Assembly: GCF_047654785.1 (NCBI RefSeq)
Contig: NZ_JASGKQ010000003.1
Coordinates: 1 to 64,000, forward strand
From: Pelomonas sp047654785
Lineage (GTDB): Bacteria; Pseudomonadota; Gammaproteobacteria; Burkholderiales; Burkholderiaceae_C
Direction of reading: 5' to 3'
DNA length: 64,000 nucleotides
Position numbers and translations under genes: made by a program. The notes beneath the pieces are model-generated. The model saw nothing but the letters and a program-made list of their open reading frames with translations, ran no database searches and was not told the DNA's origin. This document shows, in pieces, positions 57,189 to 64,000 of this stretch (positions within the stretch are counted from its first letter, which is position 1; each line of letters starts with the position of its first letter).

Positions 57189-58037
57189 TCAGGTGCCGAG
57201 CAGGCCCCAGGCCCGGAGGAAGAAGCGCTTCATGCCCGCGAAGGGCCGGCTGCCTTGCGCCTGGCGCTGCAGGCGGAGGAGCAGTTCCTTCTTCCTGGCA
57301 TCGGTGAAGCGGCCTTCCTGGATCGCCAGCGCCATGGTCTCCAGCTCGTCGTAGGCCTGCCAGCGCAGGCGCCGCAGTTCTTCGCGGTTCAACCCGAGCA
57401 TGTCCTCGGCCGCCTTGACGGCGCGCCTGGCGCGCGCGGCGCGGGTCCTGGGAACCAGCAGCACCTCCTGCGTGGCCGGAATCACCTTCCAGCCGAAGAG
57501 CTTCTCGGGGTCGCCGGTGTAGGGGTCGACCAGGTCGGCATCCTCGGCCGCGAAGAGCCGGGCGACGCTGGCGTCCGTGGCCGCGGCGGGGTCCGGGCAC
57601 AGGCTGCCGGCGAGTGCCGCCAGTTGGGCGGGGGTGGCGGGCGGCGAGGGCGGCACCGGCGGCGCGGGCAGGCTGGCGCCCACGACATGAAAGGTGTCGC
57701 CCTTGTAGGTCTGGTTGCAGACCTGGCAGCTGAACGTGTAGTTGTCATAGCAATAGGCCAGCCACCAGTACGCGCTTTTCGGCCGGAAATGCTCGACATC
57801 GCCATGGGCGACGACGGCGGTATCCGCTTCGCAGTAGGCGCATTTGCCGAACGACTCCTTTTTCAGCTGCGGCTTCGCCTTCCCCCAGACCTGCCGTGCC
57901 TTGGGCTTGAAGTCCACCTGGCCGGTGGCGCCGTCGGCGTAGTAGTAGGCCAGCAGCCTGCCGAGCCTGGCCTGCAGCGGCGCGCCGGTGAAGCCGGTGA
58001 GCTGCCTGGCGTCGCGTGTCCGGGGGAGGCGGATCAC
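57189..58037 (-). CDS. ptuB: HNH endonuclease, PtuB-like (Septu-type defence, inferred)
   Basis: A 282-residue nuclease. CAYC (Cys66/Cys69), VEHFRPKSAYWWLAY (81-95, with the catalytic His) and CQVCNQTYKGDTF (Cys104/Cys107) form an HNH zinc-finger core of the type seen in PtuB. The middle is proline/alanine-rich linker (about 122-150), and the C-terminal 130 residues are basic and helical. The GTG start overlaps the ATPase stop by 4 bases (GTGA). In Septu, PtuB with the ATPase PtuA cuts DNA during phage infection. Homology to PtuB is by motif and context only. Confidence 0.72.
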   Translation of the reverse strand: MIRLPRTRDARQLTGFTGAPLQARLGRLLAYYYADGATGQVDFKPKARQVWGKAKPQLKKESFGKCAYCEADTAVVAHGDVEHFRPKSAYWWLAYCYDNYTFSCQVCNQTYKGDTFHVVGASLPAPPVPPSPPATPAQLAALAGSLCPDPAAATDASVARLFAAEDADLVDPYTGDPEKLFGWKVIPATQEVLLVPRTRAARARRAVKAAEDMLGLNREELRRLRWQAYDELETMALAIQEGRFTDARKKELLLRLQRQAQGSRPFAGMKRFFLRAWGLLGT

Positions 58038-59365
58038 TTGGGCGCTCCCAGCGCCTTCGCCGCGGCCTTGAGCTTGCGGACGGACAAGGCGGGCGGCTTG
58101 CCGTCCTTCGCCAGCGAGGCCTTGATGCCCTTGAGCAGCGCGGTCTGCTCTTTCGCGTAGCCGGGCACCGCATCCCAGTCCGGCGCGTCGCGCAGGAGGG
58201 CCTTCAGCCGGGCCAGTTCCTTCTTGTCGGCGGCGCTCAGCGCCGTCTTCCTGAGGCTCAGATCCCGCACCGCGTTGCGCGCCTGCTCGATCTCGATGGA
58301 GTCCAGCGTGTCGAGGCCGAACATCGGGCTCATCAGCAGCTGGTGCAGCATCATGCGGCGCGGTTCGCCCACGAAGGGCAGCAGCGTCGGGCGCTTGGCC
58401 TGGCCTTCCCGGCGGATCACGTACAACTCGCCTTCACCGCTTTGCTGCGCGGTCAGCGCCGAATGCGTGGTGGCGACGAACTGGAAGTTGGGCAGCGTGG
58501 CGGACAGGAACTCCACCAGCTGGCGCCGCCACACGGGATGCAGGTGCAGATCGAGTTCGTCGATGAGCAGCACGCCGCGCGTGGCCAGCGGATCCTTGCG
58601 GTCCGGGAAGGTTTCGGTGATGCGGTAGAGCAGGTCGCCGCACCAGGCCGCCATGTTCTGGTAGCCGTCGGACAACTGGCGCAGCGGCACGAGCCCGTCC
58701 TCGGTCTCGAACACGAGCTGCCGCGTCTCGCGGTCGATGTGGGCGAAGCGCATGCCGGGCAGCAGCCGGTCCAGCGCGGTCCGGACCGCCTGGAGCGCCC
58801 GGCCGCCCTTGCGGTAGTCCAGGTCCATGGCCCACTGCTCCAGCGAGACGAGGGAGAAGTCGGCCGAGAACATCGTCGCCACGCCTCGCGCCCGGGGGGA
58901 GCGGATGAACTCGTCCGAGAGCGACGCCCGCCCCTTGGACGACCCGCCGGGGCGGCGCGAGACGCCGTAGCCCAGCACGAAATAGTTGCGGTCGGCGTGA
59001 TGGATCGCGGCATCCAGTGCGTTCAGCGAGGCCTCGTTGCGGTCGAAGATGTCGCGGATGCGGTCGCCGCGGTGGAGCTCCAGCGCGATCTCCCGCGCCT
59101 CTTGGCGCGCCGTCGTCAGGCTGGCCTCGATGCGGCAGGACTGGCAGCCGTTGCGGATCCAGGCGTCCGGCTCGCTCAGCAGGTCGGCGAGCGCGTCGCT
59201 GCCCGCGAGCAGCAGCGCGATGGCGCGCAGCACCGAGCTTTTCCCGCAGCCGTTTTCTCCGAGCAGCAGCGTCCAGCGCCTGTTGTCGCCGCTGCTCGAC
59301 GAGAAGTCGAGCTGCAGCGACTCGATGGACCGCACGTTGCGAAGCGCGACACGTGAAAGAAACAT
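58034..59365 (-). CDS. ptuA: AAA/SMC-like ATPase, PtuA-like (Septu-type defence, inferred)
   Basis: A 443-residue ATPase of the AAA_15/AAA_21 (SMC/OLD-like) group. VALRNVRSIESLQLDF opens the domain; Walker A GENGCGKS is at 36-43, the ABC-type signature QLSDGYQNM near 230, Walker B LLIDELDLHLHP near 268 and the H-loop ATTHSAL soon after. The C-terminal 130 residues are helical. The ATG at 59365 follows AGGGG; an in-frame TTG at 59371 also exists. It is followed by an HNH gene in the order found in Septu systems. It could also be a house-keeping-like orphan ATPase, but the nuclease partner argues for defence. Confidence 0.78.
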   Translation of the reverse strand: MFLSRVALRNVRSIESLQLDFSSSSGDNRRWTLLLGENGCGKSSVLRAIALLLAGSDALADLLSEPDAWIRNGCQSCRIEASLTTARQEAREIALELHRGDRIRDIFDRNEASLNALDAAIHHADRNYFVLGYGVSRRPGGSSKGRASLSDEFIRSPRARGVATMFSADFSLVSLEQWAMDLDYRKGGRALQAVRTALDRLLPGMRFAHIDRETRQLVFETEDGLVPLRQLSDGYQNMAAWCGDLLYRITETFPDRKDPLATRGVLLIDELDLHLHPVWRRQLVEFLSATLPNFQFVATTHSALTAQQSGEGELYVIRREGQAKRPTLLPFVGEPRRMMLHQLLMSPMFGLDTLDSIEIEQARNAVRDLSLRKTALSAADKKELARLKALLRDAPDWDAVPGYAKEQTALLKGIKASLAKDGKPPALSVRKLKAAAKALGAPK

Positions 59366-59452
59366 GGCCAACCCCTGAGAAGCCCGTCCGTCAGCCCGGA
59401 TGCCCGCATGTCCGGGGCCCGGCCATGGTAGTCGCCGGCCGGCCCGGCGGGC

Positions 59453-60211
59453 TCACAGCGGCAGCGCCACCCAGCGCCCCTCGATCTGCGCGATGTGCAG
59501 ATGCGGGCCGAAGACCCCGCGCAGCGCCGCGTGCGTGGCCGCGTCGGCCGGTGCGCCGGTGTGGACGATGCGGCCGCCGGCCATCAGCACGAGGTGGTCG
59601 GCCTGCAGCGCGACGTGCAGTTCGTGCAGCACGCTGGCGACCGCGTGCCCGGCCGCCACGCGGTCGCGCACCAGCGCCATCCATTCGGCCTGGTGCGGCG
59701 GGTCCAGGTGGGCGAGCGGCTCGTCCATCAGCGTCAGCGGCGCCTGCACCGCCAGCACGCGGGCCAGCAGCACGCGCTGGCGCTCGCCGCCCGACAGGCT
59801 GCCCAGCCGCCGCGCGCGCCAGGCCCAGCTTTGCGTGGCCTGCATCGCGGCTTGCGCGGCGGCGTGGTCGGTCGCGCCGGGCGGCGCGAGCCAGGGGCGG
59901 TGCGGCAGGCGGCCGAGCAGCACGACGTCCAGCGCCGTCAGGTCGTCCACGCCGCTTTCCTGCTGGCCCATCCAGGCGAGCCGGCGGGCGCGTTCGCGCG
60001 CGGGCCAGTCGCGCAGCGGCCGGCCGGCCAGCCGCACCTCGCCGTCGCAGGCCTGCAGGCCGGCGATGGCGCGCAGCAGCGTGGACTTGCCGGCGCCGTT
60101 CGGGCCGACGATGGCCGTCCAGCGGCCGGCGGGCAGCGCGAGGTCGATGCCGTGGATCAGGTCGCGGCCGTCGAGGCGGACGCGGGCGATGCGGGCCTGC
60201 AGCGCGCTCAT
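59453..60211 (-). CDS. btuD: cobalamin/siderophore-type ABC importer ATPase (BtuD-like)
   Basis: A 252-residue ATPase of the FecE/BtuD family. Walker A GPNGAGKST is at 36-44, LSGGERQRVLLARVLA is the signature and LTLMDEPLAHLDPPHQ Walker B. WMGQQESGVDDLTALDVVLLGRLPHRPW is the Q-loop region. Together with the BtuC- and BtuF-like proteins it should import corrinoids. Genes for the three parts and a TonB receptor are in order on one strand. A repeat-containing gap of 124 bases separates it from the permease gene. Confidence 0.88.
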   Translation of the reverse strand: MSALQARIARVRLDGRDLIHGIDLALPAGRWTAIVGPNGAGKSTLLRAIAGLQACDGEVRLAGRPLRDWPARERARRLAWMGQQESGVDDLTALDVVLLGRLPHRPWLAPPGATDHAAAQAAMQATQSWAWRARRLGSLSGGERQRVLLARVLAVQAPLTLMDEPLAHLDPPHQAEWMALVRDRVAAGHAVASVLHELHVALQADHLVLMAGGRIVHTGAPADAATHAALRGVFGPHLHIAQIEGRWVALPL

Positions 60212-60246
60212 CTCAATGGCCCACCGTCATGAAACAGGGGCTTTTC

Positions 60247-60340
60247 GGGCCGAGCGCCGGGCCGCCCCAAGCCGTCCCCTTTGGGGACCGACCGGGATCG
60301 CCCGCGTTCAGCGGGGAGAGATTGGGCGAGGGGTTTCATT
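60247..60340. repeat. GC-rich repeat between btuC and btuD
   Basis: GGGCCGCCCCAAGCC followed by GTCCCCTTTGGGGACCG, an exact palindrome with a TTT centre, and a region ending GGGAGAGATTGGGCGAGGGG. It shares the GGGCCGCxCCCAAGCC...GTCCCC..GGGGACCG core with the copy inside cobQ. Such elements can form strong RNA hairpins and may attenuate btuD expression. Confidence 0.6.
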
Positions 60341-61310
60341 TTTTCGCGCGGCGGTGCATCAGCACCAGCAGGTAGACGCCGCCGAGCAGCGCGGTGACCA
60401 GGCCCACGGGCAGTTCCTGCGGGCGGATCAGCGCGCGGGCCAGCACGTCGGCCGCCAGCAGCAGCGCGCCGCCGGCCGCGGCCGACAGCAGGATCAGCCA
60501 GCCGTGCAGCATCGGGCACAGCGTGCGCACCAGGTGGGGCGCCACCAGGCCGACGAAGGCGACGATGCCGGTCTGCGCGACGGCCGCGCCGGTGGCCAGC
60601 GCGAACGCGGCGATCAGCGCCAGCCGCAGCGCGGCCAGCCGCACGCCCAGCGACGCGGCGGTGGCCTCGCCCAGCGTCAGCGCGTCCAGCGCCGGGCTGG
60701 CCAGCAGGCCGACCAGGCCGGCGGCCAGGCCGCAGGCGGCCATCACGCCGACGCTCTGCCAGCCCAGCAGGCCGGTGTTGCCGAGCAGGAAGAACTGCAC
60801 CGCGCGCAGCACCTCGGGCGCCCACAGCGTGAACAGATGGGTCAGCGCATTGAGCACGACGCCGACCACGACGCCGGCCAGCAGCAGCCGCAGCGTCTGC
60901 TCCACGCCGCGCGCGAGCAGCAGCGTCAGGGCCACGCCGGCCAGCGTGCCGACGAAGGCCACGCCGGTCAGGCCGAGCGTGGCCGGCACGGAGCCGTGCT
61001 GGGCCGACGCGCCGGTCAGCGCCAGCGCCGCCGCGACCGCGAGCTGCGCGCCGGACGCGCTGCCGAGCAGGTAGGGGTCGGCCAGCGGGTTGCGGAACAG
61101 CCCCTGCGACATCGCGCCGGCCATGCCGAGCAGCGCGCCGGCCCACCACGCGCCCAGCGAGCGCGGCAGGCGGATCTGCCACAGGATCGTGTCCCCGCCG
61201 TCGCCGCCCAGATCGGCCCAGCCGGTGCTGCCGGTGAGCACGCCCGCCGCCGCCAGCAGCGCGCCGGCCGCCAGCAGCAGCGCGAGCAGCAGCGGCGGGC
61301 GCAGCGTCAC
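60336..61310 (-). CDS. btuC: cobalamin/siderophore-type ABC importer permease (BtuC/FecCD family)
   Basis: A 324-residue inner-membrane permease with about nine to ten hydrophobic segments. RLPRSLGAWWAGALLGMAGAMSQGLFRNPLADPYLLGSASGAQLAVAAAL is the FecCD signature; LLLAGVVVGVVLNAL, FFLLGNTGLLGWQSV and GIVAFVGLVAPHLVRTL (the loop to the ATPase) follow. The GTG start at 61310 overlaps the stop of the btuF-like gene. It should form the channel for corrinoid uptake with the BtuD-like ATPase. Confidence 0.9.
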   Translation of the reverse strand: MTLRPPLLLALLLAAGALLAAAGVLTGSTGWADLGGDGGDTILWQIRLPRSLGAWWAGALLGMAGAMSQGLFRNPLADPYLLGSASGAQLAVAAALALTGASAQHGSVPATLGLTGVAFVGTLAGVALTLLLARGVEQTLRLLLAGVVVGVVLNALTHLFTLWAPEVLRAVQFFLLGNTGLLGWQSVGVMAACGLAAGLVGLLASPALDALTLGEATAASLGVRLAALRLALIAAFALATGAAVAQTGIVAFVGLVAPHLVRTLCPMLHGWLILLSAAAGGALLLAADVLARALIRPQELPVGLVTALLGGVYLLVLMHRRAKK

Positions 61311-62251
61311 GGCCGGGGTTCCCGATCGCGCGGCTGCGGCGGCACCGGCTTGGCCGGGCCGCTGGCCGCGGCCCCTGGGGCGCCGGCGAAGGACGACAGG
61401 CACCGCGCCATGACCTGCGCGGCCTCGGCCATGCGCGGGCCGGGGCGCGCGAGCATGTCGCCCTCCTCGGGCTTGAAGATGCAGATGCGGCCCTGGCGGA
61501 CGGCGGCGATGCGCGCCCAGCCCGGGCGCTGCGCCAGCCCGTCGGCGCTGCGGGCGCCGACCATGATGAGCGCCGGGTCGGCCTGCACGACGTACTCGGG
61601 GTTGATCTTGGGGAAGGGGCCGAGCGCGGCCGGGATGATGTTGCCGGCGCCCAGCCGGGCCAGCGTCTCGCCCATGAAGGAGGCGGGGCCGGCCGCGTAC
61701 AGGCCGGGCGCGACCTCGACGTAGACGCGCACGCCGCGCGCCGCCGCCGGCACGCTGGCCGCCGCCGCGCCGATGCCGGCCTCGATGCGGCGCCACACGC
61801 GCTGCGCGTCCGGCACGCCCAGCACCTGGCCGACGAGGTCCAGCACGCGCCGCACGTCCTGGTGGCTGCGCGGCTCCAGCGCGATCACCTTCAGCCCGAG
61901 CGCGCGCAGCCGGTCGGCCACGCGCGAGGACTGGGCCAGCAGCACCACGTCGGGCTTGAGCGCGGCGATCAGCTCGACGTTGGTGTCGTCCAGGCCGCCC
62001 AGCTTGGGCAGCGCGTCCACCTGCGCGGGGAAGTTGGAGTAGCGGTCCACGCCCACCAGCCGGGCGCAGGCGCCCAGCGCGCAGACGGTCTCGGTCAGCG
62101 ACGGCAGCAGGCTGACGATGCGCAGCGCCGGGGCGGCCAGCGCGGTGACATGGCCGAGGTCGTCCCGGATGTCGACCGCGGCGGCCGGCAGCGCCGCCGC
62201 GGCCAGCAGGCACAGGGCGGCGAATCGTTCGAGCAGCTTCGGGGGCTTCAC
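61307..62251 (-). CDS. btuF: corrinoid/siderophore-binding periplasmic protein (BtuF-like)
   Basis: A 314-residue cluster A-II binding protein with a signal peptide (cleavage near PAAAVD). RIVSLLPSLTETVCALGACARLVGVDRYSNFPAQVDALPKLGG is close to BtuF, with the Tyr-Ser-Asn region that contacts cobalamin; PDVVLLAQSS, YVEVAPGLYAAGPASFMGETLARLGAGNII and DPALIMVGAR follow. The last 25 residues are a Pro/Ala tail of low complexity. It is coupled to the permease by GTGA. Adjacent cobQ and the BtuB-like receptor favour cobalamin as ligand. Confidence 0.88.
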   Translation of the reverse strand: MKPPKLLERFAALCLLAAAALPAAAVDIRDDLGHVTALAAPALRIVSLLPSLTETVCALGACARLVGVDRYSNFPAQVDALPKLGGLDDTNVELIAALKPDVVLLAQSSRVADRLRALGLKVIALEPRSHQDVRRVLDLVGQVLGVPDAQRVWRRIEAGIGAAAASVPAAARGVRVYVEVAPGLYAAGPASFMGETLARLGAGNIIPAALGPFPKINPEYVVQADPALIMVGARSADGLAQRPGWARIAAVRQGRICIFKPEEGDMLARPGPRMAEAAQVMARCLSSFAGAPGAAASGPAKPVPPQPRDREPRP

Positions 62252-62306
62252 GGGCGGGTCCGCTGCGGCCCGGGTGCCGGGCCGGGTGCCGGGCCGGACG
62301 AGGTGC

Positions 62307-64000
62307 TCACCATTCGGGCGACCAGCGCAGCGTGACCAGCGCCGTCATCGGCGAGGCGGCGTAGCCGTAGGCCGTCTGGTAGTCGCGGCCGAACACGTTG
62401 TCCAGGTTGAGCTGCAGCTTGACCTCGCGGCTCAGCGGCAGCTGCGCGTTCAGGTTCAGCAGCGCGTAGCCGCCGAGCCTGCGCTTGTTGGCCGCGTCGT
62501 CGAAGCGCGGGCCGGCGGCCTGGAGGCCGGCGCCCACGGTCCACACGCCCAGCGTGGTGTCGGCGTTGAGGGTGGCCAGGCGCTTGGCGCGGCGGGCCAG
62601 CAGCAGGCCGTTGGCCGCATCCGTGGGCTTCTGCAGGTCCACCGTGGCGCGCAGGTTCACGCCGGCCAAGCGGGCCGCGCCCGCGAGGCTCACGCCCTGC
62701 AGCCGTGCGCGGGCCACGTTCTCGTAGCAGCCGAAGCTGCTGTTGCAACTGCCGGCCGCGCCGAAGACGATCAGGTTGCTGATGCGGTTGCGGTAGGCCG
62801 TGGCGGAGAGTTCGACGTCGCCGCTGTTCCACTTCACGGCGGCTTCCATGTTGCGGCCGCGCTCGGCGTCCAGCGGCTGCACGCCGGGCTTGCCCAGGTC
62901 GGGGCCGTAGACGGTGCCCTGCTGGTAGATCGTCGGTGCGCGGAAGGCGTTGCCCACCGAACCCACGATGCGCAGCCCGGGCGCCAGCTCGTAGCCCGCC
63001 AGCAGCGTGCCGGTGTTCACGTCGCCGAACTCGCTGTCGCGGTCATGGCGCGCATGGGCCTGCAGGTCGAACGCGCCGGCCGACAGCAGGTAGCCCAGGC
63101 CGGCGCTGTTGCGGTGGCGCTTGCCGACGCCGGCCGTCCGCAGGCCGCTGTTCTCCAGCTTGTCCTCGCTGCGCTCGGCCGTGAAGTTCAGCTGCTGGCC
63201 GGCGGCCAGCTGGTAGAAGCCGGTCAGCGCGAGGTTGCGCACGCGGGTCTCGGTCAGGTAGGGCGAGGGCGTGGTCTCGTAGCGGTCGCGCGATTCGCCG
63301 AAGCTCAGCTGCGTCTGCAGCCCCGGCGTCCACTGCGCCGTCCAGGCCAGGCGGGCGGCGTCGGCGTCCTGCTTGCTGATGTCGTCCACCAGCGGGCGGG
63401 ACTTGGAGCCGTCGTACTGGCCCCGCGTGTAGGTGCGCATCAGCAGCGCCTCGACGCGCTGCCCGGCGCTGAACTGCGCGCCCACGCGCACGGTGCCCTG
63501 GCGGCGCCGGAAGCCGTCGCGGTCGGGCACGTAGCTGAACGAGCCGGGGTAGTCCACGGTGGCGTTGAAGCCGTCCGTGCCTTCGAACGCGCCGGTGACG
63601 GCGTAGTCGAAGAGGCCCGCGGCGCCGGCCAGGTAGGCATCCGCCTTGTAGGTGCCGAGGTTGCCGGCGGCGATGCCGACGTCGGCGCTGCTGCGGCCGC
63701 CGCCCTTGCGCGTGAAGATCTGGATCACGCCGCCGACCGCGTCGGAGCCGTAGAGGGCGCTGGCCGGGCCCTTCAGCACTTCCACGCGCTCGATCTGCGC
63801 GAGCGGCAGGCCCTGCCAGCTGGCGCCGCCGGTGGCCTGGGAGTCGGTCTTGACGCCGTCGATCAGCACCAGCGTGTGGCGGTTGTCGGCGCCGCGCAGG
63901 AACACCGACGTGGTGCCGGCCGGGCCGCCGTTGCGCGCCAGCTCGCCGCAGCCGTTGTTGCGCAGCAGGTCGGCGAGGCTGGCGGCGGCCTGGCGCTCGA
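62307..64000 (-). CDS. btuB: TonB-dependent vitamin B12 receptor, BtuB-like (5' end off window)
   Basis: The gene is open to the window edge, so its N-terminal signal and TonB box are missing. The visible 564 residues start in the plug (SLADLLRNNGCGEL) and contain VFLRGADNRHTLVLIDGV and VEVLKGPASALYGSDAVGGVIQIFT, close to the BtuB plug motif, followed by a barrel ending VTLRWSPEW with the terminal aromatic used for outer-membrane assembly. It would bind cobalamin and pass it to the BtuF-like protein. A cobalamin riboswitch, if present, would lie upstream and outside the window. A GGGTGCCGGGCC tandem lies in the 55-base gap to btuF. Confidence 0.88.
   Translation of the reverse strand, partial: ERQAAASLADLLRNNGCGELARNGGPAGTTSVFLRGADNRHTLVLIDGVKTDSQATGGASWQGLPLAQIERVEVLKGPASALYGSDAVGGVIQIFTRKGGGRSSADVGIAAGNLGTYKADAYLAGAAGLFDYAVTGAFEGTDGFNATVDYPGSFSYVPDRDGFRRRQGTVRVGAQFSAGQRVEALLMRTYTRGQYDGSKSRPLVDDISKQDADAARLAWTAQWTPGLQTQLSFGESRDRYETTPSPYLTETRVRNLALTGFYQLAAGQQLNFTAERSEDKLENSGLRTAGVGKRHRNSAGLGYLLSAGAFDLQAHARHDRDSEFGDVNTGTLLAGYELAPGLRIVGSVGNAFRAPTIYQQGTVYGPDLGKPGVQPLDAERGRNMEAAVKWNSGDVELSATAYRNRISNLIVFGAAGSCNSSFGCYENVARARLQGVSLAGAARLAGVNLRATVDLQKPTDAANGLLLARRAKRLATLNADTTLGVWTVGAGLQAAGPRFDDAANKRRLGGYALLNLNAQLPLSREVKLQLNLDNVFGRDYQTAYGYAASPMTALVTLRWSPEW

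Noticed and set aside
62252..62306. GGGTGCCGGGCC tandem as regulatory repeat
   Set aside because: Only two to three imperfect units in a very GC-rich gap; no clear function.

Overview
The window is a high-GC stretch of chromosome from a betaproteobacterium, most likely order Burkholderiales and probably near Roseateles/Rubrivivax/Leptothrix. The placement is inferred from the end of rplQ, the ABC transporter-bolA-hisGDCBHAF block, the polyhydroxyalkanoate-system protein, the short HisZ-dependent HisG and the strong GC bias of third codon positions. No rRNA operon, CRISPR array or intact transposase was seen.

Layout. (1) 1-96 is the end of rplQ with its terminator. (2) 217-12174 is an accessory block with visibly lower GC than what follows. 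It holds single-gene stress and detoxification functions (NADP-binding reductase, inositol-phosphatase-like protein, alpha/beta hydrolases, Ohr, GST, thioredoxin-reductase-like flavoprotein, luciferase-like monooxygenase, ABM monooxygenase, quinone-reductase-like MDR), with LysR, AraC and TetR regulators transcribed divergently from their neighbours. (3) 12240-18098 is a tightly coupled DNA repair operon: metallo-beta-lactamase exonuclease, ATP-dependent ligase, Lhr-like helicase and PdeM phosphoesterase. (4) 18243-19135 has an initiator tRNA, a decayed gene fragment and a ParE-type toxin-antitoxin pair. (5) 19322-34455 is a contiguous galactan/galactose utilization locus. GH53 galactanase and GH35 beta-galactosidase would release galactose; a TonB receptor and an AraFGH-type ABC importer would take it up; an SDR dehydrogenase, an SMP-30 lactonase, DgoD, DgoK and DgoA would run the De Ley-Doudoroff pathway to pyruvate and glyceraldehyde 3-phosphate. 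A GbpR-like LysR protein closes the locus.

(6) 34507-42158 holds a molybdopterin oxidoreductase, a lipoprotein aminopeptidase, a GNAT enzyme, a storage-lipid group (PHA-system protein, acyl-CoA-binding protein, wax ester synthase/DGAT), secreted and TPR-like unknowns, and a TetR regulator. (7) 42232-52851 is an ABC-2 exporter, bolA and hisGD, then a foreign low-GC island ending in a vapBC module, then hisCBHAF. murA, hisI and hisE are missing from their usual places. (8) 52851-55618 has rsmD, coaD, a YfhL-type ferredoxin, a LysR regulator and a RidA protein. (9) 55625-64000 is a vitamin B12 salvage group (cobQ, btuD, btuC, btuF, btuB-like receptor running off the window). It is split by a two-gene ATPase plus HNH nuclease module that resembles the Septu (PtuAB) anti-phage system. 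A GC-rich repeat lies between btuC and btuD, and a related copy sits in frame inside cobQ.

The points most worth following up are the Septu-like pair inside the B12 cluster, the complete galactan-to-pyruvate locus with candidate shared operators, the island that splits the his operon, and the in-frame repeat in cobQ.
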